Assembly (NCBI GenBank): GCA_013003215.1
Contig: JABDKD010000205.1
Span: 1 to 60,420, forward strand
Direction: 5' to 3'
From: Pyrinomonadaceae bacterium
GTDB lineage: Bacteria > Acidobacteriota > Blastocatellia > Pyrinomonadales > Pyrinomonadaceae
DNA length: 60,420 nucleotides
Shown: in pieces, positions 54,539-60,420 of the stretch
Position numbering within the stretch: position 1 is the first letter of the stretch
Layout: each line of letters begins with the position of its first letter
The notes under the pieces: model-generated
Told to the model about the DNA's origin: nothing
The model's input: only the letters and a program-made list of their open reading frames with translations
Databases searched by the model: none
Position numbers and translations under genes: made by a program

Positions 54539-54623
54539 TATAGTTCGAATATAGGCTTCAGGCCTTGTATGTTTTGGTATTAACACCGATAATCGCTACT
54601 TCGCGATTGTAGGTGTTTGTTTT

Positions 54624-55667
54624 ATGAGTAAAGAAAATTCACAGGATTTCGAGTTCGATCTGGAAGTTGGTTTCCCGGGCAGTTCCGCAGGCACTTCAGA
54701 TTCGAGAGCGTTGGAAAGCCGGACGGTCGATTCGGAGATAAGATCCGCGGACGATCAGGATACGTTGAAGGAAAGGGATCCGCTTAAGCGTCTGCTGGCG
54801 GAGCCGAAACTACCCGACCTAAGGAAGAAAGACCGCGCAAGGCTCCAAATGCAGTCGCCGAACCGTATTCACTTTTACTGGTCCGTCCGAAAAAATCCGT
54901 ATGCGGTTTTGGATAAGGCGCTTGGCAGCCATACAAGTAGTTATACACTTGTAGCACGGCTCCATAACCTGACATCCGGCGATGAACAGATCTTTCCGAT
55001 CGATCCGCGCGGGAACTGGTGGTTTGATGTGAATGCAGATGCGACCTACAGGGCTGAGATCGGGTTCTATGCGCCCAATCGGCCTTATATCAGAATCGCA
55101 TATTCAAATGAACTTCGAACGCCGAGAAAAACTCCTTCAAACAGGACTGATTACACACCGAGCTTCAATCTGACGGCGGATCAATTCGCCCAGACATTGG
55201 AAGCGGCCGGCTACAAGCGTGACGCGTTTGATGTTGCTCTTGCCGGTGACGATCCGGATATCGCTGAGATATCGACCGTGAGGTCGTTTGAGATCTTGAC
55301 CGGAAAAAGCACAAAGGGTGAGATGAGCGGTTTTGAAACCGATCTGAGATTTGTGATGCTCGCACTGGCGGCCGGTCACAGCCTGGAAGAAATCAAGGAT
55401 CATATCGAACCCGGCCTCTTCGATCTCATTGAAAAGGATTTGGCAGGAGTTTCCGGTAAATCCGCACTATCCGCCCTCGAAAAGCACTTTGATCTCGTTG
55501 CGGAAGAAATTGAAGAATTCGCCGAAACCGGTTCGGCTGTATTCGGCGCAAGCCTGGTCAATTTCCCGCGAAAAATAAAGAAACGACGTTTGCCGAGAAG
55601 CCTTGTGCCGAAGATGGACGAACTGGGCAAGAAGTTTTTTGCGGGTTCACCTGTAAGATTACCTTGA
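54624..55667 (+). CDS. DUF4912 domain protein
   Basis: 347 residues. After an acidic low-complexity N-terminus (about 1-70) comes the DUF4912 beta-sandwich (about 78-165: NRIHFYWSVRKNPYAVLD, YRAEIGFYAPNRPYIRIAYS). A helical C-terminal half (about 185-347) follows. DUF4912 proteins are commonly coded next to GH57 branching enzymes, as here, and may bind glycogen (inference). Confidence 0.85.
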   Translation: MSKENSQDFEFDLEVGFPGSSAGTSDSRALESRTVDSEIRSADDQDTLKERDPLKRLLAEPKLPDLRKKDRARLQMQSPNRIHFYWSVRKNPYAVLDKALGSHTSSYTLVARLHNLTSGDEQIFPIDPRGNWWFDVNADATYRAEIGFYAPNRPYIRIAYSNELRTPRKTPSNRTDYTPSFNLTADQFAQTLEAAGYKRDAFDVALAGDDPDIAEISTVRSFEILTGKSTKGEMSGFETDLRFVMLALAAGHSLEEIKDHIEPGLFDLIEKDLAGVSGKSALSALEKHFDLVAEEIEEFAETGSAVFGASLVNFPRKIKKRRLPRSLVPKMDELGKKFFAGSPVRLP

Positions 55668-55729
55668 TTAAAGTACACAAATTCGAGACGATGGGCGGGA
55701 TTATCTAAACTGGTTCCGCTCATTTTTTT

Positions 55730-57334
55730 ATGACCTTTGGCTATTTTAGTCTTATCCTTCACGCGCATCTTCCTTTTGTAAGACATCCGGAACACCCGGA
55801 GTTTCTTGAAGAGGATTGGTTCTATGAGGCCGTTACTGAGGTCTACATTCCCATAATTTCGATTCTTGAACGACTCGACGAAGCAGGGGTTAAACCGCGA
55901 CTTGCGATGAACATCTCCCCACCTCTTTGTGAGATGCTCGCGGATGACTTACTTCAAAAACGCTATACGGCACACCTTGAGAACCTGATCGAGCTTTCAA
56001 AAAAGGAGCAGGTCAGGGTCCGGAGAGAAGAACCCGAGTTTATAAATGTAGCCGACATGTATGTTGGACTGCTAACTGCGTCGCTAGAACTCTGGAACGA
56101 TAAATATGACCGGGATCTTATCCGGGCTTTCCGTGAGCTGCAGGACAATGGTGTGCTGGAGATTATCACCTGCGGCGCCACCCACGGGTTCCTACCACTA
56201 ATCTCGACCCTTGAGTCAAAAAGGGCGCAGGTCGAAATCGCTGTCCAAAACTACAAGAAACATTTCGGCCGGCAGCCTCGCGGAATCTGGCTTCCGGAAT
56301 GTGCATACGAGCCAGGGCTTGAAGAACTGTTGTCCGCGTCGGGGATCGAATACTTCATCGGCGACTCTCATGCGATTCTCTATGGTGATCCAAGACCCAA
56401 ATATGGGGTCCATGCACCGGTACGCTGTTCGAATGGAGTCGCCGTATTTGCACGGGACGTCGAAACCAGTCAACAGGTTTGGAGTGCCGAAGTCGGATAT
56501 CCTGGCCACCCCGATTACAGGGAATTTTATCGAGACATAGGTTGGGACCTCCCGATCGAGTATCTAAAACCACACCTGCATGAGGATGGCGACCGGAGAC
56601 ACCTCGGATTGAAGTACTATCGGATAACGGGCCGGGACACCCCGCAGAACCTGAAACGTCCATATCATCCGAGGCAGGCGAATCATTTGGCCGGCGAACA
56701 TGCGGCAGATTTCCTGGCAAAACGGATCGAACAGGCGAAAAAACTTAGAAAAATTTACGAAGGGCATCCGCCGCTGGTAACATCGCCGTACGATGCAGAA
56801 CTCTTTGGCCACTGGTGGTTCGAAGGGCCTCAGTTTATAGACTACTTGTTTCGGCAGGTATATTTTGACCAGGACGAGATTGAAGCTGTCACGCCCGGCG
56901 ATTATCTGGATTCTGGTGTCCCGATCCAGATTCAGGAACCATCCGCGTCTTCGTGGGGTGAAAACGGTTATTTCAAGGTTTGGTTGAACGAGGGCACATC
57001 GTGGATGTATGAGTATGCACATGATGCGGAAGCCCGCATGACCCGCCTTGCCAACCACTTCGAACATCCAAACGAACTTGAGTACAGGGCCTTGAACCAA
57101 TGTGCGCGGGAATTGCTGCTGGCCCAATCGAGCGACTGGGCATTTCAAATCTACCAGGGCACGACTGTGCAGTATTCGTCACGGCGTTTTCAATCTCATA
57201 TCCACCGATTCGCATTGCTTGCAGACGGTCTCGAGAACTACGAGGTCGATCAGGAACTACTGTTTGAACTTGAAGCAAGGGATACGATCTTCCAGGAGTT
57301 GGACTATAAGACCTATCGGTCTGAGGGCCGCTGA
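55730..57334 (+). CDS. GH57 1,4-alpha-glucan branching enzyme
   Basis: 534 residues. GH57 opening FSLILHAHLPFVRHPE; the catalytic nucleophile Glu190 is in GIWLPECAYEPG and the acid/base Asp355 in SPYDAELFGHWWFEGP. The DUF1957-type C-terminal domain contributes the WGENGYFKVWLNEG block. Introduces alpha-1,6 branches into glycogen. It follows the DUF4912 gene and is closed by a 7-bp repeat array directly after its stop. Confidence 0.94.
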   Translation: MTFGYFSLILHAHLPFVRHPEHPEFLEEDWFYEAVTEVYIPIISILERLDEAGVKPRLAMNISPPLCEMLADDLLQKRYTAHLENLIELSKKEQVRVRREEPEFINVADMYVGLLTASLELWNDKYDRDLIRAFRELQDNGVLEIITCGATHGFLPLISTLESKRAQVEIAVQNYKKHFGRQPRGIWLPECAYEPGLEELLSASGIEYFIGDSHAILYGDPRPKYGVHAPVRCSNGVAVFARDVETSQQVWSAEVGYPGHPDYREFYRDIGWDLPIEYLKPHLHEDGDRRHLGLKYYRITGRDTPQNLKRPYHPRQANHLAGEHAADFLAKRIEQAKKLRKIYEGHPPLVTSPYDAELFGHWWFEGPQFIDYLFRQVYFDQDEIEAVTPGDYLDSGVPIQIQEPSASSWGENGYFKVWLNEGTSWMYEYAHDAEARMTRLANHFEHPNELEYRALNQCARELLLAQSSDWAFQIYQGTTVQYSSRRFQSHIHRFALLADGLENYEVDQELLFELEARDTIFQELDYKTYRSEGR

Positions 57335-57526
57335 GTTCGGAGTTTCAAGTTTCAAGTTTCAAGTTCAGATGTTGAGAATCCGGAATGCATTATTAGCGCC
57401 GAAGGTGCGACCATAACTTAGCCCCGGGGTACGGATACACACACCGTTTTCGCCCCGGGTGTGCAAATCGGCTGCACAAAAAAGTCCAAGCCTGAATTAT
57501 CAGACTTGGAACTTGAAACTTGGAAC
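57335..57526. repeat. Palindromic element flanked by inverted 7-bp repeats
   Basis: Left array 57335-57369: GTTCGGA, three GTTTCAA, GTTCAGA, starting at the GH57 stop. Right array 57499-57526: the inverse units (TTGGAAC, TTGAAAC, TTGGAAC). Between them are GC-rich palindromes (CCCCGGGG at 57422-57429, CCCCGGG at 57453-57459) and a GTGCA/TGCAC hairpin. It resembles a small non-autonomous or REP-like element; no coding capacity. Confidence 0.7.
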
Positions 57527-57536
57527 TCGATTCAGC

Positions 57537-60355
57537 CTATTCTGCTACATAAGCATTGGGAACAGGAATGTCTCCCGCAATCCCAAAGGCCTCTGCTTCG
57601 AACCCGTCTGTCGACTGTGACTTAAACCAGGTGTTTGTTGAGGGACGGAACACCGCGGCATCCGCCGTACCGTCACCATCGTAGTCTCCAGGCACCGGCA
57701 AATCACCCGTCGTGCCAAATGGGAAAGAATAGAATGAGAAGTCTTCGGACCTGAGCACAAACCAGAATCCGTTTGAAGGCCTCCAGAATGCTATGTCTGT
57801 CTTTCCATCTCCTGTAAAGTCTGCCGGAACGGCATTGTCACCCGAAGCTCCGAACTGCAACGCAACAACTCCATCCGTACTTCGCAGCTGCCACCATTCG
57901 GCCACAGACGGCCTAAAGATCGAAATGTCATCGGTGCCGTCTCCATCGTAGTCCTCAACCGTCGGTTGATCGCCGGTCGCTCCAAACGGCTGGATCGTAA
58001 CGCCGCCATCCGAAGAACGAAGAATAAACCACGTCGCAGTAGACGGCCGGAAAACTGCCGGATCATCCGTCCCATCGCATCAAAATCACCAGGTGCCGGA
58101 ATATCACCGGTACCGCCAAACGGGAAACTGTAGAATGACTCGTCTTCACTTCGCAATACAAACCATTCGCCCACACTTGGCCTGAAGAACGCGATATCAG
58201 TCTTACCATCGCCGGTGAAGTCTGCAGGAGTTATCGTGTCGGTTCCCGAACCGAACTGCGCGGCATAATTACCACCATCCGATGATTTCTTATACCACCA
58301 TTCTCCCGGTCCGGGTCTGAAAATCGACACATCAGCCTTGGAGTCACCGTCAAAATCAAACCTTGTACTTCCCGGCGCAACCGCATCACCAAACACCGTG
58401 AACTCGAACACAGGTGAAACAGCAAATCCGTTTGCTGCGGCTCCGTCCGTCACATACCACCGTCCGAAAAATGTTGCGCCAACGACATCAGGTGTTGTCG
58501 GAACCGTCAATACCACAGACCCAAATCCGTCTCCCGAACCGTTGTCCTGTGTTTGAATCACCTCCCGGGCGAAAGAACCACTGGCAGGAATTGTCGATCC
58601 GACTCCGGGATCGGTCGAGTCAATTACAAGAACAGCCTGCGTTGTGGGAATCACATTCGAAAGACCGACAGTAAAGCTTGGATTACCCGCAAGCGGGGGC
58701 TCGATCGCGGTGACCTCCGGCTCTTCGCCGCCCGCACCAGTTCTACCTGTCCCGGAGACCACAGGAACCCTGGAAGATTCTGTATACAATGTTGGACGGT
58801 CAAACGGCGGGAGTTCATTCGCCACACGAGGGTCCGTTAAAGGCCGGCTCATAAAAGCGACCAAAGCATCTTTTTCCTGCTGGGTGAAATTGTGTACGCG
58901 AATGACCGCAATATCTATGTTGGGTGCCGGAAAATCACCGCCGCGGTCATAGAAATCAACCACTTCCTCAAGCGTCGAGAAACCGCCGTTGTGCATAAAC
59001 GCCGGACGGAGTTCAACATTACGGAGCGTCGGGGTCTTAAACGATCCGCGGTCGAATTCAACTCCGGTCTCCCCAAACCTACCGGTATCGTCAGCCTGGG
59101 GCCGGACGCCGATGTTGTGGAAAATCTGATCAGACAGCAAAGCGTCACCATGACAGAACGTGCAATCTGCAGTCCCGAATAATTGTCTCCCCTGCTGTTC
59201 AAGCGGCTGGAGCGGCTGGATACCCGCCACCGCCCTGTCAAACGGCGTTCGATCTGAGAATAACGTCCGCTCATGCGTCGCTATTGCCATCGCAATCCGC
59301 TGCGCGTTTACGTCCGCGGTACCAAATACCTCCAGGAACAACTCAGGATAAGTTCGATCGTTGATCCAGATCTCAAGGGCTGTCGGTATGTTTTCCGCAA
59401 GCGCCAACGGCTTTACACCCTGGATTCGTGCCGCGGCGTCATTCCAGTCACGTCCGCCATGTGCCATCTCGGCGGCGCTTACAGGTGGCCCGACAGACTG
59501 GCTTTCCAAAGAAGCATTGGCGTTAAGGACCACCGCGTTCGTAATCGGATCCCTAAACACGTTCGTGGCACGGCCGTCCCAGAACAAGCCATCCGTCGCG
59601 TACTGGGCATTCAGGTAAGAAGGCGCGAGCCTGCCGGTAACCTGCGGCTTCATCAAGAAGTTGTCATTTAGATTATATGTGCCGTCGGAATTATTAGAAG
59701 GAACACCTTGTGAGCCGATGATGTCGTCGGTCGTACTGAAGACTCCGTCCGGGCCGGGATTTACCGATTCCGGAGCGGTTGAAAGCGACCGCGGATCAAT
59801 TCCGCCCGCTGCCGGCCTGTGGCAGGTCCCGCATGCGACAGTCCTGGTTGAAGACAATTGCTCGTCCCAAAAAAGTGCTTTACCAAGATAGGCTTTCGAC
59901 GCAGTAATAGGATTGCCTACTGGCGCGATAGGAGGTTCTAATGGGGAAAAGGGGCCTCCGCCGCCGCTGCTCGGAGAGCGGAGTCCCTGAGCGGAAGCGC
60001 TCAAATCACTAATGACGGAAGTGTTCTCTGCTCTGACCCAATAGAAGTAGTTTTGGGAAACGGTCGCCGTCGAGTCAAAAAAGAAATTAGCGGCCGTGGT
60101 TCCAACTTCAGTAGCAGTGCCGGAATCATCGACTATATTTCGGAAAACCCGGTAAGTCGTAGCCCCGCGGATCGTATCCCAATTTATCCCAACCTTGTTT
60201 GCGTAGTCTCCATTAGAAGCTGAAACGCCCGTGGGAGCGTCAAGCGGTTCGCCTCAGGTTAAACCCTGAACAGCGGGTGTGACAGAACTGTGCCCGTAAA
60301 ACACCACCGCCAGAAGACAAAACGCCACCACGACTAAGACCTTTATTCTCAACAT
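57537..60355 (-). pseudogene. Di-haem cytochrome c peroxidase/MauG-like protein with FN3-like and VCBS-type repeats, disrupted
   Basis: One gene split by two lesions. From the ATG at 60355 a signal peptide (VLVVVAFCLLAVVFYG) is followed by an in-frame TGA at 60254-60256. The same frame then gives an FN3-like domain (NKVGINWDTIRGATTYRVFR), a di-haem cytochrome c peroxidase domain with two CxxCH haem sites (CGTCH, CTFCH), and C-terminal repeats of the type DFTGDGKTDIAFFRPS-x-WFVLRS. Near 58077 one base is missing (GATGGCGAT expected, GATGCGAT present), shifting into the frame that completes the repeats and ends at 57537. The remainder reads smoothly, so the damage is recent or is a sequencing error. 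Confidence 0.8.
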
Positions 60356-60420
60356 ATACAAACTCAGATAAACACAGCCCTACGACCTTTTTTGAAGCCC
60401 CCAAAAGAGTTGAATATATC

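Overview
The window (about 60.4 kb, mid-range G+C) reads as an ordinary chromosomal segment of a Gram-negative, probably aerobic heterotroph. The best guess is Acidobacteriota, near Blastocatellia/Pyrinomonadales. This rests on gene content and is an inference: a very large TonB-dependent receptor with an N-terminal carboxypeptidase-regulatory-like domain, zinc-ribbon/TM/SH3 proteins, DUF4912 next to a GH57 branching enzyme, MoxR/DUF4129/DUF4350 genes, class II ribonucleotide reductase, heptosyltransferase, and many intergenic short tandem repeats. No rRNA, tRNA, CRISPR array, prophage or intact insertion sequence was seen.

Layout. 1-1.7 kb: mnmA and a 5-formyl-THF cyclo-ligase gene cut by the window edge. 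1.8-9.1 kb: a zinc-ribbon/SH3 protein, then a tightly coupled minus-strand operon (membrane protein, DUF4129, DUF4350, TauE/SafE permease, MoxR ATPase, Tat-exported SGNH hydrolase). 9.2-14.6 kb: TonB receptor and an NtrC-type regulator. 15-19.9 kb: sppA, serS followed by a mazEF-type toxin-antitoxin pair, and galU. 19.9-25.8 kb: a compact minus-strand operon in which three different proteins carry a Rieske [2Fe-2S] domain: a haem-binding ferric-reductase-like membrane protein, a ThDP enzyme of the acetolactate synthase/pyruvate oxidase type, and a glutamate-synthase-like FMN enzyme. They sit with two small membrane proteins (one of only 57 residues) and a membrane-anchored Cys-containing protein. 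This is the most unusual block in the window.

25.9-36.2 kb: PNPOx-like flavoprotein, glpD, a GrdB-like reductase subunit, DUF4149, a hybrid-sensor-like histidine kinase, a methyltransferase, prmC, YtxH and DUF948-like envelope proteins, and glpK. 36.2-39.3 kb: a D2-only Clp ATPase and an ECF sigma/anti-sigma pair. 39.3-42.6 kb: inositol-phosphate synthase, a NorQ/CbbQ-type ATPase and several repeat arrays. 42.7-46.4 kb: nrdJ with two NrdR-like boxes, and hslO. 46.4-50.9 kb: a partial type IV pilus/type II secretion-like set (PilN, PilO, a PilP/GspC-like protein, a pseudopilin) and an FHA-GGDEF protein. 51-57.3 kb: heptosyltransferase, orphan D12-type DNA adenine methyltransferase, DUF3108, DUF4912 and GH57 branching enzyme. 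57.5-60.4 kb: a secreted di-haem cytochrome c peroxidase-like gene with C-terminal repeats, broken by one in-frame stop and one single-base frameshift.

How the genes work together. Two gene groups look like functional units rather than neighbours by chance: the Rieske operon, read here as a membrane haem/Rieske electron carrier feeding two Rieske-tagged soluble enzymes (inference), and the MoxR/DUF4129/DUF4350 operon, whose four-base ATGA overlaps show translational coupling. Short tandem repeats (7- and 9-bp units), often as inverted pairs, fill many intergenic spaces and in one case flank a small accessory-looking segment.
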